Shown here: one piece after another, positions 1 through 8,978 of the stretch
Position numbering within the stretch: the stretch's first letter is position 1
Layout: each line of letters opens with the position of its first letter
NCBI GenBank assembly: GCA_937951875.1
Contig: CALGAN010000007.1
Location: 7,110-71,109 of the forward strand
DNA length: 64,000 nt
Direction: 5' to 3'
Source: an uncultured Alkalilimnicola sp.
GTDB lineage: Bacteria; Pseudomonadota; Gammaproteobacteria; Nitrococcales; AK92
The notes under the pieces: generated by a model
Seen by the model: the letters and a program-made list of their open reading frames with translations, nothing else
What the model was told of the DNA's origin: nothing
Databases searched by the model: none
Translations under genes and position numbers: made by a program

Positions 1-655
1 CGGCGATCATCACGTCGGTGGCGCGCTTGATGCCGTCCAGCAGCGACTCGCGGCAGCCGTACAGGTTGTCGAACTTGGACTTGGTCACCGAGTCGTTGAC
101 GTTGAACGCCGGGCACTTGAGCGTGCCTTGCCGCGCCATCTCGTACAGGCGCATGACGCCGGTGGTGGTCTCCTCCGACACGCCGCGGATCTGGGTCACC
201 AGCTCCGGATACTTCTCGTGCACGAACTGGGTCAGGTCGCCGCCGTCGTCGAGCAGCATGTTCGGCCGCCAGCCGTCGGGGCCGTTGATGGTCTGCTCGA
301 TGCACCACCAGTATTCCTGCTCGGTCTCGCCTTTCCAGGCGAATACCGGGATGCCGGCGGCGGCGATGGCCGCGGCGGCGTGGTCCTGGGTGGAGAAGAT
401 GTTGCACGACGACCAGCGGACCTCGGCGCCGAGCGCCACCAGGGTCTCGATCAGCACCGCGGTCTGGATGGTCATGTGCAGGCAGCCGGCGATGCGGGCG
501 CCCTTGAGCGGCTGGCTCGCGGCGTACTCGGCGCGGAGCGCCATCAGGCCCGGCATCTCGGTCTCGGCGATGCGGATTTCCTTGCGGCCCCAGTCGGCGA
601 GACCGATATCCCGCACCTTGTAGTCGGAGAAGTTGCTATTCACGACAGCGTTCAT
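1..655 (-). CDS. ahcY: S-adenosylhomocysteinase, N-terminal 218 residues (runs off window)
   Basis: Hydrolyses S-adenosylhomocysteine to adenosine and homocysteine, clearing the product inhibitor of methyltransferases (activated methyl cycle, cytoplasm). The frame is open to the window edge, so the C-terminal NAD-binding half is not seen. Visible family motifs: HMTIQTAVL at residues 60-68, CNIFSTQDHAAAAIA at 84-98, DDGGD at 136-140 and the NVNDSVTKSKFDN active-site stretch from 185. The ATG at 655 is preferred because GGAG lies 9 bases upstream; an in-frame ATG at 670 has no Shine-Dalgarno sequence. It lies downstream of metK on the same strand and follows an SAH riboswitch, which independently supports the identification. 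Confidence 0.97.
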   Translation of the reverse strand, partial: MNAVVNSNFSDYKVRDIGLADWGRKEIRIAETEMPGLMALRAEYAASQPLKGARIAGCLHMTIQTAVLIETLVALGAEVRWSSCNIFSTQDHAAAAIAAAGIPVFAWKGETEQEYWWCIEQTINGPDGWRPNMLLDDGGDLTQFVHEKYPELVTQIRGVSEETTTGVMRLYEMARQGTLKCPAFNVNDSVTKSKFDNLYGCRESLLDGIKRATDVMIA

Positions 656-676
656 GGGCTTGCACTCCATGTTGGC

Positions 677-752
677 TGAGCGCCGTTGTGAAACAAGCCG
701 CGCCCCCTGAGCCTGGCAGCGGAATCCGCCGTTGCAGCGCTCCTCAGGGGGC
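677..752 (-). promoter_or_regulatory. SAH riboswitch upstream of ahcY
   Basis: Read on the minus strand, the metK-ahcY gap contains a 9-bp P1 helix (CCCCCTGAG at 751-743 pairing with CTCAGGGGG at 711-703), the conserved GAGGAGCGCTGCAA core, the GCCAGGCTC segment and a downstream AACGGCGCTC able to form the pseudoknot. This is the SAH riboswitch consensus in order and spacing. In the known class, SAH binding turns on ahcY. It starts only about 16 bases after the metK stop, so it could act on a metK-ahcY readthrough transcript as well as on any local promoter. Confidence 0.93.
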
Positions 753-767
753 ACGGTCCGGTCGCGG

Positions 768-1925
768 TTACAGGCCGGCGGCCTCGCGTAGCTCCTCCGC
801 CTTGTCGGTCCGCTCCCAGGTGAACTCGGGCTCCTCGCGGCCGAAGTGACCGTAGGCGGCCGTGTTCAGGTAGATCGGCCGCACCAGGTCCAGCATCTTG
901 ATGATGCCGTAGGGGCGCAGATCGAAGTGCGCCTGGATCAGCTCGGCGATGCGCTTCTCGGACAGCTTGCCGGTGCCGAAGGTATTGACGCTGATCGAGG
1001 TCGGCTCGGCCACGCCGATGGCATAGGACACCTGCACTTCGCAGCGGTCGGCCAGGCCGGCGGCCACCACGTTCTTGGCCACGTAGCGGCCAGCGTAGGC
1101 GGCCGAGCGGTCGACCTTGGACGGATCCTTGCCGGAGAAGGCGCCGCCGCCGTGGCGGCCCATGCCGCCGTAGGTGTCGACGATGATCTTGCGGCCGGTC
1201 AGACCGCAGTCACCGACCGGGCCGCCGATCACGAACCGGCCGGTCGGGTTGATGTGGAAACGGGTGTGCTTGCCCAGCCACTCGGCCGGCAGCACCGGCT
1301 TGATGATCTCGTCCATCACCGCTTCGCGCAGGGTCTCGGTGGAGACTTCCTCGCTGTGCTGGGTGGACAGCACCACCGCCTCGATCGCCACCGGGCGGCC
1401 GTTCTCGTAGCGCAGGGTGACCTGGCTCTTGGCGTCCGGGCGCAGCCAGGGCAGGGCGCCGCTCTTGCGCACCTCGGCCTGGCGCTTGACCAGACGATGG
1501 GCGTACAGGATCGGCGCCGGCATCAGCGTGTCGGTCTCGTTGGTGGCGTAGCCGAACATCAGGCCCTGGTCGCCGGCGCCCTGCTCCTCGGGGTTGCTGC
1601 GGTCGACGCCCTGGGCGATGTCGGGCGACTGCTTGCCGATGCAGTTGAGCACCCCGCAGGTGGCCCAGTCGAAGCCGATCGCCGAGGAGTCGTAGCCGAT
1701 CCTGCGCACGGTATCGCGGGCCACGCCCTCGAAGTCGACCGTGGCCGAGGTGGTGATCTCGCCGGCCAGGATGATCATGCCGGTCTTGACCAGGGTTTCA
1801 CAGGCGACGCGCGCTTTCGGGTCTTGCGCGAGGATGGCGTCCAGAATGGCGTCCGAGATCTGATCCGCCATCTTGTCCGGATGGCCTTCCGACACCGACT
1901 CCGAGGTAAACAGGTAGTCGTTCAC
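768..1925 (-). CDS. metK: Methionine adenosyltransferase (SAM synthetase)
   Basis: Makes S-adenosylmethionine from methionine and ATP. The protein has the family signature FTSESVSEGHPDK at residues 6-18, the ATP-binding GAGDQGLMFGYA at 116-127, and the later GGGAFSGKDPSKVDRSA motif in the C-terminal third. I place the start at the GTG at 1925, giving 385 residues, the usual length, beginning MNDYLFTSE; GGGAG lies 11 bases upstream. A longer open frame reaching 2165 has no homologous sequence before this point. It lies upstream of the SAH riboswitch and ahcY, so the two enzymes that make and recycle SAM are adjacent. It is divergent from tkt. I saw no SAM riboswitch in its 5' region. Confidence 0.96.
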   Translation of the reverse strand: MNDYLFTSESVSEGHPDKMADQISDAILDAILAQDPKARVACETLVKTGMIILAGEITTSATVDFEGVARDTVRRIGYDSSAIGFDWATCGVLNCIGKQSPDIAQGVDRSNPEEQGAGDQGLMFGYATNETDTLMPAPILYAHRLVKRQAEVRKSGALPWLRPDAKSQVTLRYENGRPVAIEAVVLSTQHSEEVSTETLREAVMDEIIKPVLPAEWLGKHTRFHINPTGRFVIGGPVGDCGLTGRKIIVDTYGGMGRHGGGAFSGKDPSKVDRSAAYAGRYVAKNVVAAGLADRCEVQVSYAIGVAEPTSISVNTFGTGKLSEKRIAELIQAHFDLRPYGIIKMLDLVRPIYLNTAAYGHFGREEPEFTWERTDKAEELREAAGL

Positions 1926-2188
1926 CTTAGTTTGCACTCCCAAGAGAACCCGCACCCGGCGGGGTTGGATGGATGACGCTCGCCTTAGAGGACCTGATTC
2001 GGCCGAAGTTGCGTAGACGATGGACCAATAATTGTAACGATGCGTGTTGACTTTGGCGACGACCCTTGCCCCTGCTCCTATACTCGGGGAAAATTCGCGC
2101 CTTACGTCATCGGGCCGGCCCGCCGCGGGCCGGCCGCCCAGGGGTTCTCGGGCGTCGTCGCCCACCCCAATTCTGGAGATCCGCTCTC

Positions 2189-4186
2189 ATGCCCACTCGT
2201 CGTGAACTCGCCAATGCCATCCGCGCCCTCAGCATGGACGCCGTCCAGCGGGCAAATAGTGGACATCCGGGCGCGCCCATGGGTATGGCGGATATCGCCG
2301 AAGTCCTCTGGAACGATTTCCTGCGCCATAATCCGGCCAATCCGGCCTGGTTCAACCGCGATCGTTTCGTGCTCTCCAACGGGCACGGCTCGATGCTGAT
2401 CTACTCGCTCTTGCACCTGAGCGGCTACGACCTGCCGATCGAGGAGCTCAAGAACTTCCGTCAGCTCCATTCCAAGACGCCGGGCCATCCCGAGTACGGC
2501 TACACGCCGGGCGTGGAGACCACCACCGGCCCGCTCGGGCAGGGGCTGGCCAACGCCGTGGGCATGGCCTTGGCCGAGAAGGTGCTGGCGGCCCAGTTCA
2601 ACCGCCCGGGCCATGAGATCGTCGACCACTACACCTATGTGTTCCTGGGCGACGGCTGCCTGATGGAAGGCATTTCCCACGAGGCCTGCTCGCTGGCCGG
2701 CACGCTGGGCCTGGGCAAGCTGATCGCCTTCTACGACGACAACGGCATCTCCATCGACGGCAAGGTGCACGGCTGGTTCGCCGACGATACCGCGAAGCGC
2801 TTCGAGGCTTATGGCTGGCACGTGGTGCGCGACGTCGATGGCCACGACGCCGAGGCGATCAAGCGCGCTACCGAGGAGGCCCGCGCCGTCACCGACAAGC
2901 CCAGCCTGATCTGCTGCAAGACCATCATCGGCTTCGGCTCGCCCAACGCCGCCGGCACCCACGGTGTGCACGGCGCGCCGCTCGGCGCCGACGAGATCAA
3001 GGCCACCCGCGAGTTCCTGAAGTGGCCGCACGAGCCGTTCGTGGTGCCGCAGGAGATCTATGCGGCCTACGATGCCCGTGAGAAGGGCCGCCAGCTTGAG
3101 GACGAGTGGAACCGCCGCTTCGAGGCGTACCGTCAGGCCCATCCGGATCTCGCCGCCGAGTTCGAGCGGCGCATCAAGGGCGAGCTGCCCGCCACCTGGC
3201 CGCAGGTGGCCGCCGAGGCGCTGGCCGAAGCGCAGGCCAAGGGGGCCACGGTCGCCACCCGCAAGGCCTCGGAGAACGCCCTCAACGTGTTCGGCCCGCA
3301 CTTGTCGGAGCTGCTCGGCGGCTCGGCTGACCTGACCCATTCCAACAACACCTGGTGGAAGGGCTGCGAATCCATCACGCGCGAGGACGCAGCCGGCAAC
3401 TACGTGCACTACGGCGTGCGCGAGTTCGCCATGACCGCGATCATGAACGGCGTGGCCCTGCACGGCGGCTTCATCCCGTACGGCGGCACGTTCCTGGTGT
3501 TCTCCGACTACGCTCGCAACGCTGTGCGCATGGCGGCGCTGATGAAGCAGCGCGTCGTCCTGGTTTACACCCACGACTCGATCGGGCTGGGCGAGGACGG
3601 TCCGACCCACCAGCCGGTCGAGCATCTTGCCTCGCTGCGGCTGATCCCCAATATGAGCCTGTGGCGGCCGTGCGACGCGGTGGAAACGGTGGCAGCGTGG
3701 CAGGCGGCGATCGAGCGCCGCGACGGTCCGACCTGCTTGATCCTCTCCCGCCAGAACCTCCCACACCAGGCGCGCGATCAGGCGCAGCTCGCCAACATCC
3801 GGCGCGGCGGTTATGTGTTGCGCGACTGCCAGGGCGAGCCGGAGGCCATCGTCATCGCCACCGGCTCGGAGGTGCAGCTGGCCGTGGCCGCCGCCGAGCG
3901 GCTGGAGCAAGAAGGACGGCGGGTGCGGGTGGTGTCGATGCCCTCCACCGACGTCTTCGACGCCCAGGACCAGGCCTATCGGGAGTCCGTGCTGCCGTCG
4001 ACGGTGCAGGCGCGGGTGGTGGTCGAGGCCGGTTCGCCGGACCTGTGGTTCAAGTACGTGGGCGCCAAGGGGCGGGTGATCGGCATGACCCGCTACGGCG
4101 AGTCGGCGCCGGCCGGGGTGCTGTTCGAGCTGTTCGGGTTCACGCCGGAGCGGGTTGCGGACGCGGTTCGGGCGGTGTTGTCGTGA
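2189..4186 (+). CDS. tkt: Transketolase
   Basis: Thiamine-diphosphate enzyme moving two-carbon units between ketoses and aldoses in the pentose phosphate and Calvin cycles. 665 residues, typical length. GHPGAPMG is at residues 25-32; the ThDP/Mg motif begins GDG at 154 and continues to the Asn of DDNGIS near 185; the pyrimidine domain holds the EDGPTHQPVEHL stretch. The ATG at 2189 has GGAG 10 bases upstream (2175-2178). It is the first gene of a same-strand run tkt-gap-pgk-pyk, an arrangement common in autotrophic gammaproteobacteria, where an aldolase gene often follows; none is seen here. A TATACT at 2079-2084 could be a -10 box but has no good -35 partner. Confidence 0.97.
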   Translation: MPTRRELANAIRALSMDAVQRANSGHPGAPMGMADIAEVLWNDFLRHNPANPAWFNRDRFVLSNGHGSMLIYSLLHLSGYDLPIEELKNFRQLHSKTPGHPEYGYTPGVETTTGPLGQGLANAVGMALAEKVLAAQFNRPGHEIVDHYTYVFLGDGCLMEGISHEACSLAGTLGLGKLIAFYDDNGISIDGKVHGWFADDTAKRFEAYGWHVVRDVDGHDAEAIKRATEEARAVTDKPSLICCKTIIGFGSPNAAGTHGVHGAPLGADEIKATREFLKWPHEPFVVPQEIYAAYDAREKGRQLEDEWNRRFEAYRQAHPDLAAEFERRIKGELPATWPQVAAEALAEAQAKGATVATRKASENALNVFGPHLSELLGGSADLTHSNNTWWKGCESITREDAAGNYVHYGVREFAMTAIMNGVALHGGFIPYGGTFLVFSDYARNAVRMAALMKQRVVLVYTHDSIGLGEDGPTHQPVEHLASLRLIPNMSLWRPCDAVETVAAWQAAIERRDGPTCLILSRQNLPHQARDQAQLANIRRGGYVLRDCQGEPEAIVIATGSEVQLAVAAAERLEQEGRRVRVVSMPSTDVFDAQDQAYRESVLPSTVQARVVVEAGSPDLWFKYVGAKGRVIGMTRYGESAPAGVLFELFGFTPERVADAVRAVLS

Positions 4187-4261
4187 AGTAATGCCAGGGC
4201 GGCCGGCGGCGAGGTGTCCGAGGGCGTCAGCGTACAGAGCGGAACTGACACGGAGGCGGAC

Positions 4262-5272
4262 ATGGCGATCAAAGTCGGTATCAACGGATATGGCCGCATC
4301 GGCCGCAACATCCTGCGCGCACTCTACGAATACGGCCGTAGCGACGAGATCCGCATCGTCGCCGTCAACGACCTCGGCAGCGCCGAGGTCAACGCCCACC
4401 TGACCCGCTACGACACCGTCCACGGCCGCTTTCCCGGCACCGTGGCGGTGGAGGGCGACACGATGCTGGTCAACGGCGACCGCATCCGCGTGCTCTCCGA
4501 GCGCGACCCGGCCAAGCTGCCCTGGGCCGACCTCGGGGTCGATGTGGTTCTGGAGTGCACTGGCCGCTTCAACAGCAAGGAGAAAGCCCTGCCGCACCTG
4601 CAGGCGGGGGCGAAGAAGGTGATCCTGTCGGCGCCGGCCGGCAAGGATGTGGACGCCACCATTGTTTACGGCGTCAACGAGCACGTGCTCAAGGCCACCG
4701 ATACGGTGATCTCCAACGCCTCCTGCACCACCAACTGCCTGGCGCCGCTGGTCAAGCCGCTGCTGGAGACGGTGGGCATCGAGGCCGGCCTCATGACCAC
4801 GGTGCACTCCTACACCAACGATCAGGTGCTGATCGATGTCTACCACAAGGATCTGCGCCGCGCCCGTGCCGCCGCCCAGTCGCAGATTCCCACCAAGACC
4901 GGCGCCACCGCGGCGCTGGCGCTGGTGCTGCCGGAGATCGGCGATCGGCTGGAAGGCTTCGCGATCCGGGTGCCCACCATCAACGTGTCGCTGGTCGATC
5001 TCACCTTCACCGCCGAACGCGAGACTTCGGTGGAGGAGATCAACGCCATCCTGCGTCAAGCCGCCGAAGGCCCGCTCAAGGGCATCCTGGCGTACAACGA
5101 CGTGCCGCTGGTGAGCAGCGACTTCAACCACGACCCGCATTCGGCGATATTCGACGCCACTCTGACCAAGGTGCGCGGACGGCTGGTGAAGGTGTGCGCC
5201 TGGTACGACAACGAGTGGGGGTTCTCCAACCGGATGTTGGACGCCGTCAAGGCGGTGATGAACGCCAAGTAA
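4262..5272 (+). CDS. gap: Type I glyceraldehyde-3-phosphate dehydrogenase
   Basis: Interconverts glyceraldehyde-3-phosphate and 1,3-bisphosphoglycerate. 336 residues from the ATG at 4262, with GGAGG 5-6 bases upstream. The N-terminal Rossmann motif GINGYGRIGRN is at 6-16; Asp37 after the second strand favours NAD; catalytic Cys155 lies in SNASCTTNC. An upstream in-frame extension to 4214 is unlike the family and was not used. It lies 75 bases after tkt and 50 before pgk, and a hairpin in the latter gap may set the gap/pgk ratio. Confidence 0.97.
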   Translation: MAIKVGINGYGRIGRNILRALYEYGRSDEIRIVAVNDLGSAEVNAHLTRYDTVHGRFPGTVAVEGDTMLVNGDRIRVLSERDPAKLPWADLGVDVVLECTGRFNSKEKALPHLQAGAKKVILSAPAGKDVDATIVYGVNEHVLKATDTVISNASCTTNCLAPLVKPLLETVGIEAGLMTTVHSYTNDQVLIDVYHKDLRRARAAAQSQIPTKTGATAALALVLPEIGDRLEGFAIRVPTINVSLVDLTFTAERETSVEEINAILRQAAEGPLKGILAYNDVPLVSSDFNHDPHSAIFDATLTKVRGRLVKVCAWYDNEWGFSNRMLDAVKAVMNAK

Positions 5273-5277
5273 AACCA

Positions 5278-5298
5278 AAGCCCGCCTTGAGCGGGCTT
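5278..5298 (+). terminator. Stem-loop between gap and pgk
   Basis: A perfect 8-bp stem, AAGCCCGC / GCGGGCTT, with a 5-base loop, begins just after the gap stop. Only CTTGT follows, so it lacks a real U-tract. It is more likely a partial terminator or an RNA-processing/stabilising hairpin within a tkt-gap-pgk-pyk transcript than a full stop. Confidence 0.55.
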
Positions 5299-5322
5299 CT
5301 TGTATGGAGCGAAGAGGAGCCC

Positions 5323-6501
5323 ATGGCCGTAATCAAGATGAGCGATCTCGACCTCAAGGGTAAGCGTGTGCTGATCCGCGAGGATCTCAACGTGCCGGTG
5401 AAGGACGGCAAAGTCACCGACGACACCCGCATCCGCGCGTCGCTGCCGACCATCCGGCAGGCGCTGGAGGCCGGCGCTCGGGTCATGGTCATGAGCCATC
5501 TCGGCCGGCCCACCGAGGGTGAGTACTCCGAGGAGAACTCGGTCAAGCCGGTGGCCGCCCATCTGGCGCAGCTGCTCGGCCGCGAGGTGCCGGTGGTGCG
5601 CGACTACCTGGACGGCGTCGAGGTCGAGCCGGGCCAGCTGGTGATGTTCGAGAATGTCCGCTTCAACAAGGGCGAGAAGAAGGACAACGAGGAGCTGGCC
5701 CGCAAGCTGGCGGCGCTGTGCGACATCTACGTGATGGACGCGTTCGGCACCGCCCATCGCGCCGAGGCCTCCACCCACGGCGTGGGCAAGTTCGCGCCGG
5801 TGGCCTGCGCCGGCCCGCTGCTCGCCGCTGAGCTGGAGGCGCTGGGCAAGGCTCTGGAGAATCCCAAGCGGCCGCTGATCGCCATCGTCGGCGGCTCCAA
5901 GGTTTCCACCAAGCTCACCGTGCTCGAGTCGCTGTCGCAGGTGGTGGATCAGCTCATCGTCGGCGGCGGCATCGCCAACACCTTCATCGCCGCGGCCGGC
6001 TACAACGTCGGCAAGTCGCTGTACGAGGCCGAGCTGGTGGACGAGGCCAAGAAGCTGATGGCGGCGGCCAAGGCCAAGGGCGGCGAGATCCCCATCCCGA
6101 CCGACGTGGTGTGCGCCAAGGCGTTCGCCGAGGACGCCGAGGCCACGGTGAAGAAGGTCAGCGAAGTGGCCGATGACGACCTGATCCTCGACATCGGCCC
6201 GGACACCGCCGCTCACTATCGGCAGCTGCTCACCGCCGCCGGCACCATCGTCTGGAACGGTCCGGTGGGCGTGTTCGAGTTCGATCAGTTCGGCAACGGC
6301 ACCAAGGCCCTGGCCGAGGCCATCGCCGAGAGCCCGGCGTTCTCCATCGCCGGCGGCGGCGACACCCTGGCGGCGGTCGCCAAGTACGGCGTGGGCGACC
6401 GTATTTCCTACATCTCCACCGGCGGCGGCGCCTTCCTGGAGTTCCTGGAGGGCAAGAAGCTGCCCGCCGTGGCCATGCTGGAGAGCCGCGCGGCCGGCTG
6501 A
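5323..6501 (+). CDS. pgk: Phosphoglycerate kinase
   Basis: Transfers phosphate between 1,3-bisphosphoglycerate and ADP, in glycolysis or, reversed, in the Calvin cycle. 392 residues from the ATG at 5323, preceded by GAGGAG. The N-terminal substrate motif VLIREDLNVP is at 16-25, SHLGRPTEG at 58-66, and the C-terminal nucleotide-binding GGGDTLAAV precedes STGGGAFLEFLEG. The open frame extends far upstream through gap, but that part is not homologous. It is followed by pyk after 23 bases. Confidence 0.97.
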   Translation: MAVIKMSDLDLKGKRVLIREDLNVPVKDGKVTDDTRIRASLPTIRQALEAGARVMVMSHLGRPTEGEYSEENSVKPVAAHLAQLLGREVPVVRDYLDGVEVEPGQLVMFENVRFNKGEKKDNEELARKLAALCDIYVMDAFGTAHRAEASTHGVGKFAPVACAGPLLAAELEALGKALENPKRPLIAIVGGSKVSTKLTVLESLSQVVDQLIVGGGIANTFIAAAGYNVGKSLYEAELVDEAKKLMAAAKAKGGEIPIPTDVVCAKAFAEDAEATVKKVSEVADDDLILDIGPDTAAHYRQLLTAAGTIVWNGPVGVFEFDQFGNGTKALAEAIAESPAFSIAGGGDTLAAVAKYGVGDRISYISTGGGAFLEFLEGKKLPAVAMLESRAAG

Positions 6502-6524
6502 TCGGCAACAACGGAGGCGCAAGG

Positions 6525-7955
6525 ATGCGCAGACGCACCAAGATCGTCGCCACCCTCGGGCCGGCCACCGCGTATCCCGAGGTGATGGCGGCGATGATGG
6601 CAGCCGGGCTGGACGTAGCCCGGCTCAACCTCTCCCACGGCACCCACGACAGTCATCGCCTGCAGCTGCGGCTGGCCCGCGAAGCCGCCGCCGCGGCCGG
6701 CCGGCCGCTGGCCTTCATGTTCGACCTGCAGGGTCCGAAGATCCGCATCGAGCGCTTCCGCGACGGCGCCGTGACCCTGGTCGAGGGGCAGCGTTTCGTG
6801 CTCGACGCCGAGCTGCCCGGCGACGCCGGCAATCAGGATCAGGTGGGCATCACCTACAAGGCCCTGCCGCGCGACGTGCGCCCCGGCGACTGCCTGCTGC
6901 TGGCCGACGGCCTGATCCGCCTGGAGGTGGAGAAGGTCGACGGGCCGCGCATCCTCACGCGGGTGACGGTGGGCGGGCTGCTGAGCGGGGGCAAGGGCAT
7001 CAACCGGCTCGGCGGCGGTCTGTCGGTGGCGGCGCTGCCCGACAAGGACCGCGAGGACATTCGCTTCGCCGCCGCCGAGGGCGCGGATTACCTGGCCGTG
7101 TCCTTCCCCAAGGATCGGCGCGACATCGAGGAAGCGCGCCGGCTGCTGCGCGAGGCCGGCGGCCGCGGCGGCATCGTCGCCAAGATCGAGCGCCAGGAGG
7201 CACTGGAGAACCTCGACGAAATCATGGAGGCGGCCGATGCGGTGATGGTGGCGCGCGGCGATTTGGCGGTGGAGATCGGCGATCCCCAGCTGGCCGGCGT
7301 GCAGAAAGAGATCCTGCGGCGGGCGAGGGCGTGCGATTGCGTGGTGATCACCGCCACCCAGATGATGGCGTCGATGGTGCACGCGCCCACGCCCACCCGC
7401 GCCGAGGTGCTGGACGTGGCCAACGCCGTGCTCGACGGCACCGACGCGGTAATGTTGTCGGAGGAGACCGCCGCCGGCGACCATCCGGCCAAGGTGGTGG
7501 CCGCCATGGCGGAGATCTGCGAGGGCACCGAGCGCTATCAGCGCTTCCACCGGGAGCGCGAGGAGCGCAGCGATTACCGCTTCGTCGACGAGGCCATCGC
7601 CAAGAGCGCCATCGACGCCGCCAACCGGCTCAAAGCCAAGGCCATCGCCGCGTTCACCGAGTCCGGCGCGACCACCATGTGGATGTCGCGCATCGGCACC
7701 GAGATCCCGATCTACGCCTTCAGCCGCAACGCCTCCACCCACCGTCGGGTTTGCCTCTATCGCGGCGTTTACCCGGTGGCCTACCACCCGGAGGCGCGCG
7801 ATCACATCGGCGTCAACCGCGAGGTGGTGCAGCAGCTGCGTCAACTGGGGGCGGTCGAGGACGGCGACCTGGTGGTGCTGACCAAAGGCGATCTGGCCGG
7901 CGTGCCGGGCGGCACCAATACCCTCAAGATCATCCAGGTGGGGGTGGATGCCTGA
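6525..7955 (+). CDS. pyk: Pyruvate kinase
   Basis: Converts phosphoenolpyruvate and ADP to pyruvate and ATP. 476 residues. The start MRRRTKIVATLGPAT is the canonical N-terminus; MVARGDLAVEIG and ATQMMASMV carry the substrate and cation-binding residues, and a C-terminal allosteric-type domain with ESGATTMWMSR follows. A GGAGG lies about 9 bases before the ATG. It is the last gene of the tkt-gap-pgk-pyk run, converging on purC with only 27 bases between stops and no clear terminator in that gap. Confidence 0.96.
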   Translation: MRRRTKIVATLGPATAYPEVMAAMMAAGLDVARLNLSHGTHDSHRLQLRLAREAAAAAGRPLAFMFDLQGPKIRIERFRDGAVTLVEGQRFVLDAELPGDAGNQDQVGITYKALPRDVRPGDCLLLADGLIRLEVEKVDGPRILTRVTVGGLLSGGKGINRLGGGLSVAALPDKDREDIRFAAAEGADYLAVSFPKDRRDIEEARRLLREAGGRGGIVAKIERQEALENLDEIMEAADAVMVARGDLAVEIGDPQLAGVQKEILRRARACDCVVITATQMMASMVHAPTPTRAEVLDVANAVLDGTDAVMLSEETAAGDHPAKVVAAMAEICEGTERYQRFHREREERSDYRFVDEAIAKSAIDAANRLKAKAIAAFTESGATTMWMSRIGTEIPIYAFSRNASTHRRVCLYRGVYPVAYHPEARDHIGVNREVVQQLRQLGAVEDGDLVVLTKGDLAGVPGGTNTLKIIQVGVDA

Positions 7956-7982
7956 GCGCCGCCCGGCGTCGGCGACGATGGG

Positions 7983-8882
7983 TTACTCGTCGCCGCAGAG
8001 GCGGCGCTGGGCCTCGCGGTACTTGGCGGCGGTGCGCTCGATGATGTCGGCCGGCAGGTGCGGGCCCGGCGGGGTCTTGTCCCAGTCCAGCGTCTCCAGG
8101 TAGTCGCGCACGAACTGCTTGTCGAAGCTCGGCGGGGAGATGCCTTCCTGGTACTGGTCGGCCGGCCAGAAGCGCGAGGAGTCGGGGGTCAGCGCCTCGT
8201 CGATCAGCATCAGCTCGCCGTTGCTGTCCAGACCGAACTCGAACTTGGTGTCGGCGATAATGATGCCGCGCTCCAGGGCGTAAGCGGCGGCCTCCTTGTA
8301 CAGCCGCAGAGTGACGTCGCGCACCCGCGCCGCCAGCTCGGGGCCGATCACCGCTTCCACGGCCGCGAAGCTGACGTTCTCGTCGTGGGTGCCGACCGCC
8401 GCCTTGGTCGACGGCGTGAAGATCGGTTCCGGCAGCCGGCTGGCCTGACGAAGGCCGGCGGGCAGACGGATGCCGCACACCTCGCCGGTGGCCTGGTAGT
8501 CCTTCCAGCCGGAGCCGATGAGGTAGCCGCGGGCGATCGCCTCCACCGGCAGCGGCTTGGCGCGCTTGGCCACCACGGCACGGCCCTGGACGCGCGCCGC
8601 CTCGGCCGGATCGGGGATGACCTCGGTCAGCGGCACGTCGAGAATATGATTGGGAATGATGTGCGCCAGACGGCGGAACCAGAAATTGGATACCGCGGTG
8701 AGCACCATGCCTTTGCCCGGGATCGGGTCCGGCAGGATGACGTCGAAGGCCGATAGCCGGTCGGTGGCCACGATCAGCAGGCGCTGATCGTCAATGGCGT
8801 AGACGTCGCGTACCTTGCCCCGATGCAGCAGGGGCAGGCTGTGAAGTCCGGATTCGTGCAGGGCGTCGGGGGCTGGGCTCAT
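7983..8882 (-). CDS. purC: Phosphoribosylaminoimidazole-succinocarboxamide synthase
   Basis: Joins aspartate to carboxyaminoimidazole ribotide in de novo purine synthesis, using ATP. 299 residues, in the longer size class of this family. Diagnostic stretches: HRGKVRDVYAID near the start, DRLSAFDVILPDPIPGKG, then ARGYLIGSGWKDYQ, IADTKFEFG and the catalytic LIDEALTPDSSRFW. The start is ATG at 8882. It is divergent from the CsoR-family gene; the -10 box and operator of that gene lie about 30-50 bases upstream of purC. Confidence 0.96.
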   Translation of the reverse strand: MSPAPDALHESGLHSLPLLHRGKVRDVYAIDDQRLLIVATDRLSAFDVILPDPIPGKGMVLTAVSNFWFRRLAHIIPNHILDVPLTEVIPDPAEAARVQGRAVVAKRAKPLPVEAIARGYLIGSGWKDYQATGEVCGIRLPAGLRQASRLPEPIFTPSTKAAVGTHDENVSFAAVEAVIGPELAARVRDVTLRLYKEAAAYALERGIIIADTKFEFGLDSNGELMLIDEALTPDSSRFWPADQYQEGISPPSFDKQFVRDYLETLDWDKTPPGPHLPADIIERTAAKYREAQRRLCGDE

Positions 8883-8913
8883 CGCTACACCTTCTGGGCC
8901 GGAACTGCCGCTC

Positions 8914-8931
8914 TACCCTTAGGGGTATAAT
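8914..8931 (+). promoter_or_regulatory. CsoR-type operator overlapping a perfect -10 box
   Basis: TACCC-TTAG-GGGTA at 8914-8927 is an inverted repeat matching the G-tract operators of CsoR-family repressors. A consensus TATAAT follows at 8926-8931, sharing the last two bases of the operator. The -35 region is weak. The ATG of the repressor gene is 48 bases downstream, so autoregulation is the natural reading. The same 14-base layout recurs at 10171-10184 in front of the YeeE/YedE genes. Confidence 0.8.
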
Positions 8932-8978
8932 GGCGGCGGTAAATGGCTAATTGTACCTGCAGAGGCGGAGGGACTGAT

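Noticed and set aside
1926..2188. Possible SAM riboswitch before metK
   Set aside because: The reverse-strand leader does not show the SAM-I, SAM-II or SAM/SAH consensus; only ordinary sequence and weak promoter-like bases were seen.
2102..5278. 1058-residue open frame on the minus strand across tkt and gap
   Set aside because: It is the antisense mirror of two well supported genes. In high-GC DNA the complement of good codons stays open; the translation is His/Arg/Gly-rich with no recognisable domain and no ribosome site.
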